Source of the DNA: DATJLY01 sp963773665
Lineage (GTDB): Bacteria > Pseudomonadota > Alphaproteobacteria > ATCC43930 > CGMCC-115725
Reading direction: 5' to 3'
Assembly: GCA_963773665.1 (NCBI GenBank)
Contig: CAVZBZ010000008.1
Coordinates: 1-47,376, forward strand
DNA length: 47,376 nucleotides
Shown: piece by piece, positions 36,901 through 44,460 of the stretch
How the letters are laid out: each line of letters starts with the position of its first letter
Numbering within the stretch: position 1 is the stretch's first letter
Position numbers and translations under genes: made by a program
Notes under the pieces: generated by a model
Seen by the model: the letters and a program-made list of their open reading frames with translations, nothing else
What the model was told of the DNA's origin: nothing
Databases searched by the model: none

Positions 36901-38271
36901 TGGGCGTCGGACAGCAGCGCGTCGCTGACGAGATTGATCGGCAGGCGCGGCCGATAGCTCGGCTTCGGCGGCGCGACCGAGGCCATGGCGGCGGACTGCA
37001 CCAGCTTGGTCGGGTGCGCCTGGGCGCCGGGAATCCGGATCGATTGGAGCCGGTATTCCTCATAGATCGCATCGCTGAGACGCGCGCCTTCGGGCGGCGT
37101 CCAGTCGATCGTCTCATAGGCGAGATCGACCGCCTCCGGGTCGGCGACGGACGGCTTGGCGGCTCGCGCCGCAGCGGCGCGCGCGAGATAGCCGCGCACC
37201 GTCCGCGGTGCGGCGGCCGCCGACATGGGGATGGCGAGGCTCGTCGCGAGCGGCAGGCGGCTCGGAACGTGCTCCGCGATCCAGCCCAGCAAGCGTCGCG
37301 ACGTCGGGCGCGATGCCCCGCGATTCCGGCAGCGCCGCCGGGTTCTCGGCGGGCGCCTTGTCGATGACGATCAGCCGCGTGTCGATCGTGGTGCCGTGCT
37401 TGGCGTAGACCGCGCCGTCGATCGCGGCGGTGAACACGATGCGGCCGCGCTCCTGCAGCCGGACGAAGGCGTCGCGCCAGGCCGGGGTGTCCGGCCCGAA
37501 GCTCGCGCCGGTGATCGCCACCAGCCGCCCGCCGTCGGCGAGACGCGCGAGCGCCGAGGCGATGTGGCGATAGGCGGTGTCGGCCATGCGGCCGGCGACG
37601 TTCGCCATCGCCGAGAAGGGCGGGTTCATCAACACGACGCTCGGGACCGCGGCCGGATCGAGGTGATCGTCGATCTGGGCGGCGTCGAAGCGCGTGACGG
37701 GAACGGCCGGAAAGAGGGAGGTGAGCAGCGCCGACCGGGTCTCGGCCAGCTCGTTCAGCACGAGCGCGCCGCCGGCGATCTCGGCCAGGATGGCGAGGAG
37801 GCCGGTTCCGGCCGAAGGCTCCAGCACGCGGTCCGCAGGCCCGATGGCGGCGGCGGTCAGGGCCGCGAAGCCGAGCGGGGTCGGCGTGGAGAATTGCTGG
37901 AAGGCCTCGCTCTCGGCGGAGCGGCGGGTGTGGGTCGGGAGAAGGCCGGCGATCTTGGTCAAGGCGGAAAGCCGGGAAGCCGGAGAGTCGGCTTTGCGGA
38001 ACAGCGCCTTTCCGTATTTGCGGAGGAAGAGGACGGTCGCGGCCTCGCAGGCGTCATAGGCCGTCTTCCAGTCCCAGGCGCCCGAGGCGTCGGAGGCGCC
38101 GAAAGCCGCTTCCATGGCGGTGCGCAGGATCGCGGCGTCGACGCGCTGGCCGCGCTCGAGATGTGGGAGGAGCTGCTGGGCGGCGGCGATGATCGCGCCG
38201 GCGGCGTCGGGACGATGGACAGGCGACGGCTGCGCGGCCTGGTCGGCCGCGATCGGAGAAAGGTCGTTCAT
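33936..38271 (-). CDS. Methyltransferase-helicase fusion, strawberry-notch family (one frame change)
   Basis: About 1,445 residues. The N-terminal 400 residues form a class I adenine methyltransferase with DRVLEPSAGTGLLAILAEIA (SAM binding) and catalytic VVLMNPPFSAMANVAGRMAD. A frame change near 37290 joins it to a superfamily 2 helicase: LGDGTGAGKGRQSAGIILDN (motif I), FDGVIIFDESHAMQNA (DExH), VVYVSATGATTVHNLAYAQR (motif III), ILVFSEAGGTGRSYHAEL and AAIQGLGRTNRTNQAQPPLF (motif VI). A long C-terminal region lacks known motifs. Such proteins are common on large conjugative elements and may modify or remodel incoming DNA against restriction; that role is inference. Confidence 0.92.
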
Positions 38272-38368
38272 GAAGGGAGCCTCGGGAGAGCGGGAACGGG
38301 CGAGCCGGCCGGCGCTCTCTCTCGGACCGCACCGGCTCAAACCCGTTCCGGCCGCCCTCTCCCTCTCA

Positions 38369-38677
38369 TCACGCCGCCGCCTTCACGGCGCGCCACCACG
38401 CGATCCGCTCGTCGCGGGTCGCGTTCGCCAATCGACGCAGGAGGTCGCCGTGGCAGGGAAGCGGCGCACAGAAGCAGACGAGGTCGCGGCCGCGCAGCTC
38501 ATCGAGCGCGCGCAGCAGATTGTGCTGATCCGCCAGCCAGCGTTCATGCTTCGCGATGACGGCGGCCCGATCGCCGTCAGGGCCGATCCGGAACGGATTG
38601 CCCCATTTGCTGCCGCGGCCGATATAGACGGCGCCGGCTGGGACGCCATTCACTCGCTTGTTGAGAACCTTGCACAT
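38369..38677 (-). CDS. DUF4326 protein
   Basis: 102 residues from the ATG at 38677, which has GGAGG 8 bp upstream. An upstream GTG at 38740 would add 21 residues. Sequence: MCKVLNKRVNGVPAGAVYIG, RGSKWGNPFRIGPDGDRAAV, then LRALDELRGRDLVCFCAPLP and CHGDLLRRLANATRDERIAW. The G-S-K-W-G-N-P-F and C-F-C-x-P-x-x-C-H-G-D blocks are diagnostic of DUF4326. A nucleic-acid or nucleotide role is guessed for the family, with no firm function. It precedes the giant helicase gene by 97 bp. Confidence 0.88.
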   Translation of the reverse strand: MCKVLNKRVNGVPAGAVYIGRGSKWGNPFRIGPDGDRAAVIAKHERWLADQHNLLRALDELRGRDLVCFCAPLPCHGDLLRRLANATRDERIAWWRAVKAAA

Positions 38678-38853
38678 CTGCGCCGCCTCCGATCCGTTGG
38701 GCGGTTTCGGCCACGGACGGCGTGAAGCGGCGACGGTCACGCGCCTTGCGCGGAAACGGCCTGCCCGTTGACCGGCGTCGCGCGTCGTCCAGGCAAGACA
38801 AGCCCGGCGATCGGGAGCGGCGCCGCAGGGTTCTGAAAGCGAGGTGTTGGCCG

Positions 38854-39498
38854 TCAGCCGAACCGGCGGCCTGCAGCGGTGAAGGTATATGCGTTGGCGG
38901 TGATGGCGTCGTCGACGACGTCGGCCGAGGTCAGATAGTCATATTCGCGTTCGAGCTGGCGATAGAACCAGCGTGCGAGATCGCGCAGCGCCTCGGTGAC
39001 GGTCTCTTCGCCATCGGCCGTCATGTCCTGGCCGGTGGGGCTGTCGCGCTCGACCGAGATCGCCATGCAGTATTCGTGGTAGTAGCGATCGCGGTGGGTC
39101 ACGGTGGCGTGGAGTTGATAGAAGTTCCGGCGCTGGATCGCCTGCAAGGCATCGGCGATGCGGTGAAGCTCGCCATCTTTCGGCGCATGGTCGCGGATCT
39201 TCCGAGGCGCGTCCTTCACGTAGCCGTAGCGCCCTTCGAAACAGGCGCCGTCGCCCTGGCTCCAGAACCCGGAAAACCAGATGCAGGGCTTCTGCCGTGT
39301 GCCGCCGCCGTAAAGGCGAACCGGCACGGTCTTGAGATCGACGCCGATGATCACGCAGATGCGCTCGAAGTCGTCATAGACGAACTCGAACCAGTCATGG
39401 TCGAAGCCGGTCTGGCGATACCAGGCACGGGCCTTCTCCTTGGCCGCGTCGGAGAGTTCGTCGAGGCGATAGACCGTGGTTTCGATGATCTCAGGCAT
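38854..39498 (-). CDS. Conserved ICE protein, labelled antitoxin-like in databases
   Basis: 214 residues from the ATG at 39498, chosen because AAGGAG lies 9 bp upstream. Sequence blocks: YRLDELSDAAKEKARAWYRQ, DWFEFVYDDFERICVIIGVD, GGTRQKPCIWFSGFWSQGDG, IADALQAIQRRNFYQLHATV and TEALRDLARWFYRQLEREYD. The W-F-S-G-F-W-S-Q-G-D-G-A block is well kept in homologues from plasmids and phages, some of which I recall being labelled antitoxin of a toxin-antitoxin system. No partner toxin is visible here. The frame is intact. Its start overlaps the upstream gene's end by 8 bp. Confidence 0.8.
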   Translation of the reverse strand: MPEIIETTVYRLDELSDAAKEKARAWYRQTGFDHDWFEFVYDDFERICVIIGVDLKTVPVRLYGGGTRQKPCIWFSGFWSQGDGACFEGRYGYVKDAPRKIRDHAPKDGELHRIADALQAIQRRNFYQLHATVTHRDRYYHEYCMAISVERDSPTGQDMTADGEETVTEALRDLARWFYRQLEREYDYLTSADVVDDAITANAYTFTAAGRRFG

Positions 39499-39901
39499 CG
39501 GGATCATCTCCTTCCAAGGCGCGGCACAGCCACTCGTTGGTGCTGGTCCAGCCGACGCTCTTGCGCGCGCCGAGGTCGATCACATGCGCGCCGCCGCCGA
39601 AGGCATCGAGGCGCGGCTTCGAGCAGGTGTTGGCGTATTCGAAGCCCCAAAGGCCTTTGAGATCGAATTCCTCCGCGCAGAGCAGGACAAACTCGATCAC
39701 CCGCTCAGGGTCTCCCGAACAGTCGTCGTGAATCCACAGTTCTGATCCGCCTTCCGTCTGGACTGAAAGGTCGAACCCGTCCGAGAGGCGAAGGCCATCT
39801 TCGTCCTCGGGCGTGTTGGCGTAGAGGTCGAGTGCGCGCGCAGCGTTCTCGGGTGTGCCGAGGTCGAGCAGGCATGAAAAGTGGGTGAAGTAGTCGGCCA
39901 T
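39491..39901 (-). CDS. Acidic hypothetical protein
   Basis: 136 residues, intact: MADYFTHFSCLLDLGTPENA, ARALDLYANTPEDEDGLRLS, ELWIHDDCSGDPERVIEFVL, LLCAEEFDLKGLWGFEYANT and SVGWTSTNEWLCRAL. Strongly acidic with no membrane segment. I recognise it as a conserved accessory protein of alphaproteobacterial ICEs but know no function. The low charge and size would suit a DNA mimic or anti-restriction role; that is speculation. GGGAGA precedes the start and a hairpin cassette lies just upstream. Confidence 0.75.
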   Translation of the reverse strand: MADYFTHFSCLLDLGTPENAARALDLYANTPEDEDGLRLSDGFDLSVQTEGGSELWIHDDCSGDPERVIEFVLLCAEEFDLKGLWGFEYANTCSKPRLDAFGGGAHVIDLGARKSVGWTSTNEWLCRALEGDDPDA

Positions 39902-39922
39902 GTCAGTCTCCCTAAAATGCGA

Positions 39923-39945
39923 AAGCCCGGCGCGGGGCCGGGCTT
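39923..39945 (-). terminator. Hairpin cassette 1 between accessory genes
   Basis: AAGCCCGGC pairs with GCCGGGCTT around five bases. On the minus strand it is followed by TCGCATTTTAGGGAGAC, that is a T-rich stretch then the ribosome site of the next gene. The same arrangement recurs at 40678-40696 and 41636-41655. Confidence 0.55.
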
Positions 39946-39970
39946 CGGGTGGGTTCGGATGTGGTTGGGA

Positions 39971-40243
39971 TCAGCTGGCGGGCGGACCGTGGATGCGGTC
40001 GTCGTCGAACGCGACATCCTCGATGACGGGCTCATGGCCGTCCGGCGCGGTCCGGTCGATGTAGGCGATGACGCCTTCCCGTCGCTCGTCGGTGTCGATG
40101 TGTTCCGGGAACGCCGTCGATTCCATTGCGGCGGTCGCGGCTACTTTTGCCTTCTCGATCGCTTCCGCGTCAGACGTAGCTTCGATGGTCACGCTGTCGA
40201 AGGCGCGCAGCCAGAAGGCAATCTTGACGACATATTCGGTCAT
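39971..40243 (-). CDS. Small acidic hypothetical protein
   Basis: 90 residues, intact: MTEYVVKIAFWLRAFDSVTI, EATSDAEAIEKAKVAATAAM, ESTAFPEHIDTDERREGVIA, then YIDRTAPDGHEPVIEDVAFD. The pattern of an N-terminal beta strand and a D-A-x-x-A-I-E-K-A-K-x-A-A helix is common in small accessory ICE proteins. No function is known to me. AAGGAGG precedes the ATG, which overlaps the stop of the upstream gene. Confidence 0.72.
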   Translation of the reverse strand: MTEYVVKIAFWLRAFDSVTIEATSDAEAIEKAKVAATAAMESTAFPEHIDTDERREGVIAYIDRTAPDGHEPVIEDVAFDDDRIHGPPAS

Positions 40244-40656
40244 GACGCGCCTCCTTCGTCGTCTGGATCGCGTGCGCCTGAGAGGATCGCCTCGGCCTTC
40301 GTGATCGCGGCGTGGCACCGCTGTCGCCAGAACGGCTCGTCAGCCAGGCCGCCATCGGGCGGGAGCGCGAAGACCTTGAGCAGTCCAAGCAGAACCTCGA
40401 AGTGCTCGGCCTTGCGCTGAAGGGACTCGCCGAAATGCGATGGGATCGGAAGCGCCGCGACGCTGTAGGGCGTGACGTCGCCCGGCCAGACGCCGGTCAC
40501 ATAGGTCTCGCCGGCGGATTCGTAGTCCTCCTTCTGCCCCTCCCAGTCATCGTCTTCGATGGCGAGGCGGCAGGCTTCGGCCAGCGTGTCGGCATGGTAG
40601 CCGCGCTGGCGAAAGATCGGAATGCGGTAGGTGGATTCGACGGTGAACGTGGTCAT
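40240..40656 (-). CDS. Conserved hypothetical protein of the accessory operon
   Basis: 138 residues, intact: MTTFTVESTYRIPIFRQRGY, HADTLAEACRLAIEDDDWEG, AGETYVTGVWPGDVTPYSVA, LPIPSHFGESLQRKAEHFEV, LLGLLKVFALPPDG and WRQRCHAAITKAEAIL. Homologues with the V-T-G-(I/V)-W and H-F-x-E-x-x-Q-R-K-A-x-H-F-E blocks occur in plasmids of sphingomonads and rhizobia. Function unknown. GGAGAC lies just before the ATG, with a hairpin cassette immediately upstream. Confidence 0.75.
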   Translation of the reverse strand: MTTFTVESTYRIPIFRQRGYHADTLAEACRLAIEDDDWEGQKEDYESAGETYVTGVWPGDVTPYSVAALPIPSHFGESLQRKAEHFEVLLGLLKVFALPPDGGLADEPFWRQRCHAAITKAEAILSGARDPDDEGGAS

Positions 40657-40677
40657 GACGGTCTCCAGACATGCGAA

Positions 40678-40696
40678 AGCCCGGCAATGCCGGGCT
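40678..40696 (-). terminator. Hairpin cassette 2 between accessory genes
   Basis: AGCCCGGC pairs with GCCGGGCT around AAT. On the minus strand it is followed by TTCGCATGTCTGGAGAC, again a short spacer and then the ribosome site of the next gene. The stem is nearly the same as in cassettes 1 and 3. Confidence 0.55.
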
Positions 40697-40724
40697 CAGG
40701 TGAACGGAACGAAGGTGGTTGCCG

Positions 40725-41123
40725 CTAGGGATGCAGCGGCGGCTTGATCTCGACGGCGTCTGCGTCGGATGCGGCGAAGGGATCGACCAGCTTGTGGATT
40801 GGCTGCGCGCGGCCCATCCACGGCTGGGGGCGAATGCAGCGCACCCAGTCGGCAAAGCTCGGGATGAAGCCGAGATCTTCGACCACATGCTGCTCGCCGA
40901 TAAGCCGCACCGGAACGACGCGGCCTGTCGAGATAGTGATGGTCGCGCCGAAGAAGCGCTCCAGCATGAAGATGCCTTCAGCGTGATGCCGGAGCGCCCG
41001 ATGCCGGAAGTCGGCGGTGATCGCCTTCGACTCGTCGAACCATTGGTGCAGCGGCAGATAGTCTTCCGCGACGCCGCCCCATTTCCTCACCGACGAGAGG
41101 GCGTGGTGATAGCAGTGTCCCAT
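40725..41123 (-). CDS. DUF6915-like protein
   Basis: 132 residues, intact: MGHCYHHALSSVRKWGGVAE, DYLPLHQWFDESKAITADFR, HRALRHHAEGIFMLERFFGA, VVPVRLIGEQHVVEDLGFIP and SFADWVRCIRPQPWMGRAQP. The many His residues (H-W-F-D-x-S-K, H-R-A-L-R-H-H-A-E-G) suggest a metal-binding fold, which I infer from pattern only. The family recurs in conjugative elements and phages. GAGGAGG precedes the ATG. Role unknown. Confidence 0.78.
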   Translation of the reverse strand: MGHCYHHALSSVRKWGGVAEDYLPLHQWFDESKAITADFRHRALRHHAEGIFMLERFFGATITISTGRVVPVRLIGEQHVVEDLGFIPSFADWVRCIRPQPWMGRAQPIHKLVDPFAASDADAVEIKPPLHP

Positions 41124-41133
41124 GACCGCCTCC

Positions 41134-41613
41134 TCAGAAGGCGTGGGTGTAGTTTTCGGACGCGGTGTAGCGCTCGTTGTAGTCGAGCGTGATCACCCCA
41201 TCCGCGACATCGAAGATGACGTCGCCGTAAGCACCGTCGCTATTCTCCCAGCCGCAATGGGTCTTTTCGAGAACGTCGTAGGCCAGGCTCTCGACGACGG
41301 CGGCGATACCGGCGGACGAACGCCTTGGTTCGGCTTGATCCCAGATGGCCTCGGCGAATTCGATGGCTGCGCCAGGCATGGCGACCTGATCGTCTCCAGC
41401 CTGAACTTCGACATTCTCGATCTGACCGGAATCGCCGTAGCCGTCGAAGCTGACGACGACACGCGTGACGCCGGCAAGCGCCAGCGCATCGAGCAACGCG
41501 CCCTTGTTGAGGGTGAACAGTTCGGTTTCGAGCTTGGCTTGGGCGGCCGCCTTCATCTCCCAGTCGGAGAGCGGCGCAACGGGCTCGGGGGTAGTAGCGG
41601 ATATGTCGGTCAT
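41134..41613 (-). CDS. DUF6878-like protein
   Basis: 159 residues, intact: PLSDWEMKAAAQAKLETELF, TLNKGALLDALALAGVTRVV, VSFDGYGDSGQIENVEVQAG, VESLAYDVLEKTHCGWENSD and GAYGDVIFDVADGVITLDYN. The F-D-G-Y-G-D-S-G-Q-I and H-x-G-W-E-N-x-D-G-A-Y-G blocks are strongly kept in this accessory family of ICEs and plasmids. No function is established to my knowledge. CAGGAGA precedes the start, with hairpin cassette 3 just upstream. Confidence 0.78.
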   Translation of the reverse strand: MTDISATTPEPVAPLSDWEMKAAAQAKLETELFTLNKGALLDALALAGVTRVVVSFDGYGDSGQIENVEVQAGDDQVAMPGAAIEFAEAIWDQAEPRRSSAGIAAVVESLAYDVLEKTHCGWENSDGAYGDVIFDVADGVITLDYNERYTASENYTHAF

Positions 41614-41635
41614 GAGGGTCTCCTGAAACGAAAAT

Positions 41636-41655
41636 GCCCGGCGCGACGGCCGGGC
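41636..41655 (-). terminator. Hairpin cassette 3 between parB and DUF6878
   Basis: GCCCGGC pairs with GCCGGGC around six bases. On the minus strand it is followed by ATTTTCGTTTCAGGAGAC and the next start codon. It has the same design as cassettes 1 and 2. Confidence 0.5.
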
Positions 41656-41715
41656 GGTCGGGTCGGCTGGAAGGGGAAAGGAGCGCGGGACGGCCGAAGC
41701 CGCCCCGCACGCGAG

Positions 41716-43488
41716 CTATTCGGCCGCGATCATCTGCGGCGCGTCGGCTTCCGCTTCCTCGTCGTCGCCGGCGAGGAATTCCGGCAGCGCTTCGCCGTCG
41801 TCATCGGCTTCGGTGGCTTCGACTGGCGCGTCGTCCACGGCGGCGATCCGCAGCGGCTCCGGCAGCCAGCCGGTATCGGCCAGGAGCCGTTCGGCCTCCT
41901 TGGCCATGTCGCCCTTCTTCAAGTGGTCGATGAGTTGCGCCGCCCGCTCGCCGGCGCCTTCCTGCACCGCCTCGAGGATGCGGCGCTTGGGCACCCGGCC
42001 GAGATAGTTCTCGACGGTCGGACGCCAGCCGGCCTGCACCATGTCGAGATCGACGGCCTGGGCCAGGCGATCGGCCTCGGCGATGCGCTGCTCGACGCGT
42101 GTGGGACGAGACGCCCGCGCCGTAGCGGTCGCCCTTCTCGTAGAGCGCATTGACGCCGAAGGAGGCGCAATGGGCGAAGAGCGTCGCCTGCTCCTCGCCG
42201 GTGAGGGTGGTGAGCCAGTCCCAGAGATCGGCCTTGTCCTTGGGCAGCCGCTCTTCCCAGGCCTTGTGGCGCGCGTCGATCGCCTTGGCCGCGGGCGTGT
42301 CCTTCAGCCCCTGCGCCTGCACCGGGAAGCTGGCGCTGCGCACCGACACCTCCATCGCCGTCCCGTAGGAGAAGTAACGGGAGAAGACGTCGAGGCAGAA
42401 CTTGTGCAGCACGGCCTGGAACGCGACGGCGGGCGTGTTCGCCAGCTTGTCGCGCAGCGCCAGCGTCCGCTCCGCGGTCAGCTCGGTCACGAGGCGGTCC
42501 GGGAGCGGCTTCAGGTCCTCGTCGTCCTCGTCCTCCGGCCCGGCGACCTGCCCGCCGATGGTGATGACGGCGCGCTGAACCACGGGCGCGTCGGGATCGG
42601 CGCCGTGCGCTCCAGCCGTCGCGGGATCGGTCTCGCCGTCCTGCTCCGGCTCGCCGACGGGCGCCTCGTCCTGCGGCCGGACGTAGCCGCGGTCGACCGA
42701 CAGCGCGCCTTCGGCGTCGATGCTGACGAAGACGCCGGCGCGGGCGATGTCGGCCGGATCATAGGTGACGGGCCGATCGTCGAAGGCGGCGAGCGCCGCC
42801 TCGATCTCGCCGAGGCGTTCGTCCACCTCGTCCGGCAGCTCGTCGGCGCCGTCATACTGCCTCCTCCAGCTTGGCGTATTCGGCGTTCAGCGCGTCGATC
42901 GTCGCCTGCTCCTCGCTGGTGAGATCGGCGGCGACGCCCTCCAGTTCGCGCAGGCCGTGGGTGTGGCCGTAGGGGAAGTCGATGGCGACCTCGATCCACT
43001 TCCAGCCCTCGGCGGCGATCGTCTCCGCCTCGGCCTTCAGCTTCTCGGCGACCAGGCCGTCGAGCAGCGCGATGTCTTCGAGCCAGCCGCCATCGTCGGA
43101 CTGGAACAGGTCGCGCAGCACCACGCCGCCGGCGGCCTCATAGGCGTCGAGACCGACGAACACCGCCCGCCGGTCGGAGGCGCGCACCGTCTTCTCCGTC
43201 AGCATGCGGCGGATCTGATAGGGCTCCTTCTGCCAGGAGCCGGAGATCGCCTGCCAGACCTGCTCCTGGCGGGCATGGTCGGCCGTGACGGTGAAGGCCA
43301 TGAGCTGCTCGAGCGACATGCCGTCCTCGGCATAGACGTCGAGCAGGGCCGGCGCGACCGACGCCAGGCGCAGGCGCTGCTTCACGACGTTCACACCGAC
43401 GAAGAACGCCGCGGCGATGTCCTCCTCGGAGCGCCCCTTCTCGCGCAGGGCCTGGAAGGCGCGGAACTGGTCGAGCGGATGCAGCGGT
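41716..43488 (-). pseudogene. ParB/RepB/Spo0J-family protein, 5' end lost to an insertion (two frame changes)
   Basis: What remains starts LHPLDQFRAFQALREKGRSE, EDIAAAFFVGVNVVKQRLRL, an HTH typical of ParB, then SVAPALLDVYAEDGMSLEQL and MAFTVTADHARQEQVWQAIS. After changes near 42860 and 42110 it runs on through ADELPDEVDERLGEIEAALA, LTAERTLALRDKLANTPAVA and AGWRPTVENYLGRVPKRRIL to an acidic end. The N-terminal ParB nucleotide-binding/nuclease domain, about 100-120 residues, is missing: upstream of codon CTG at about 43487 the sequence becomes transposon. This large ParB type is usual in these ICEs and may load or process DNA. The present copy should be inactive unless the other part is fused elsewhere. 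Confidence 0.85.
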
Positions 43489-43595
43489 TAGGTTATGCGT
43501 CAAGTGTCCTGTTAGCTGGATGGCATTGATTGCGCGGCCGTTTCGGCAACGTGGTTTGTTTCGCATGTATCTTTTGGTGCGGGAGCTCTTCGAGG

Positions 43596-44078
43596 TCAGG
43601 ATTTTGGCCCGCGAGCGAGCGGTACCGGCTTCACAGCGCGATCACGTTCGGCGATCAGGCGGGCATTATGACGCTTGTGCCGCTCAGCGTCGGTCTCGGC
43701 GTCGAGGATGCGTTTGAGCAGAACGGCATTTTCCGTGGCGAGCCGTCGTTCTTCGATCTGCAAGACCTGGATCAGAGTGCGCTGCTGGGCGAGTTTGTCT
43801 TCCCAGGCCGCCAGCTTCTCGGGGACGATCTTGCGATCGCTGGCGCGACGCAACTCGTCTATCATCGATCGGTGGTTGGTGTAGATGGCGTTGCGGCCGA
43901 CGCGCGCTTCGCGCGCGAGCGTGGCAACGGTCAGGCGATAGGATCGCTTTTGCAGGTCCGGATGTGCGGGCATTCCCTTCACCAGGCGTTCCAAAGCGTC
44001 CCGCAGCTTGCGGTCCGTGTTGCGCAGGCGCATTTCGTGCGGCGTCAGCGCCGGCGTTTTGCTGGATTTACGCGCCAT
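43596..44078 (-). CDS. TnpC/DUF6262-like transposition accessory protein
   Basis: 160 residues from the ATG at 44078 with AAAGGA 8 bp upstream: MARKSSKTPALTPHEMRLRN, LRDALERLVKGMPAHPDLQK, YRLTVATLAREARVGRNAIY (an HTH-like unit) and a long coiled coil, KLAAWEDKLAQQRTLIQVLQ and ENAVLLKRILDAETDAERHK. DUF6262-type proteins accompany Tn554-type integrases and probably set the orientation or efficiency of transposition, as TnpC does. The frame is intact. Confidence 0.85.
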   Translation of the reverse strand: MARKSSKTPALTPHEMRLRNTDRKLRDALERLVKGMPAHPDLQKRSYRLTVATLAREARVGRNAIYTNHRSMIDELRRASDRKIVPEKLAAWEDKLAQQRTLIQVLQIEERRLATENAVLLKRILDAETDAERHKRHNARLIAERDRAVKPVPLARGPKS

Positions 44079-44460
44079 GGCGACCATCCTTTCCATGATC
44101 GAGATCGCCGAGGATGCGATCGCATTCGGCAACACGCGTTTCGGCAAGTCTCCGGCTGACCGGGTCCAGCTCGGGTTGATCGAGAAGGCCGGCATTGCGA
44201 TCGCGGCGCGCCTGCCAGACCGGCCTGTGCCTGGCCGTGACGGCAAAGTTGGCGCAAGTAAGACACGTGCTTTCGGTTCTCAGCACGGGATTCGGGCCAC
44301 GCTCGTCGCCAAAGCAGGCCGCCGTCTCGACGCGGTAGACGCAATAGCCCCAGTCGCAGACCCCAAGGCGGAGGTCGGTCTCTTCCATCAGGAAAGTGAC
44401 ATAGGCCTGGACATCTCCGTCACGCGTGCGCCCGCGGAACTGCGAGTGAGCGGCGATCAT
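44068..44460 (-). CDS. Small Cys-containing protein of the recombinase transposon
   Basis: 130 residues, intact: MIAAHSQFRGRTRDGDVQAY, VTFLMEETDLRLGVCDWGYC, VYRVETAACFGDERGPNPVL, ESTCLTCANFAVTARHRPVW and RLAETRVAECDRILGDLDHG. The C-x-x-C-x-N-F block resembles the Cys cluster at the end of many Tn554-type integrases, as if the integrase C-terminal domain were encoded separately. Its ATG overlaps the integrase stop (ATGA). It probably works with that integrase. Its 3' end overlaps the TnpC-like start by 11 bp. Confidence 0.78.
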   Translation of the reverse strand: MIAAHSQFRGRTRDGDVQAYVTFLMEETDLRLGVCDWGYCVYRVETAACFGDERGPNPVLRTESTCLTCANFAVTARHRPVWQARRDRNAGLLDQPELDPVSRRLAETRVAECDRILGDLDHGKDGRHGA

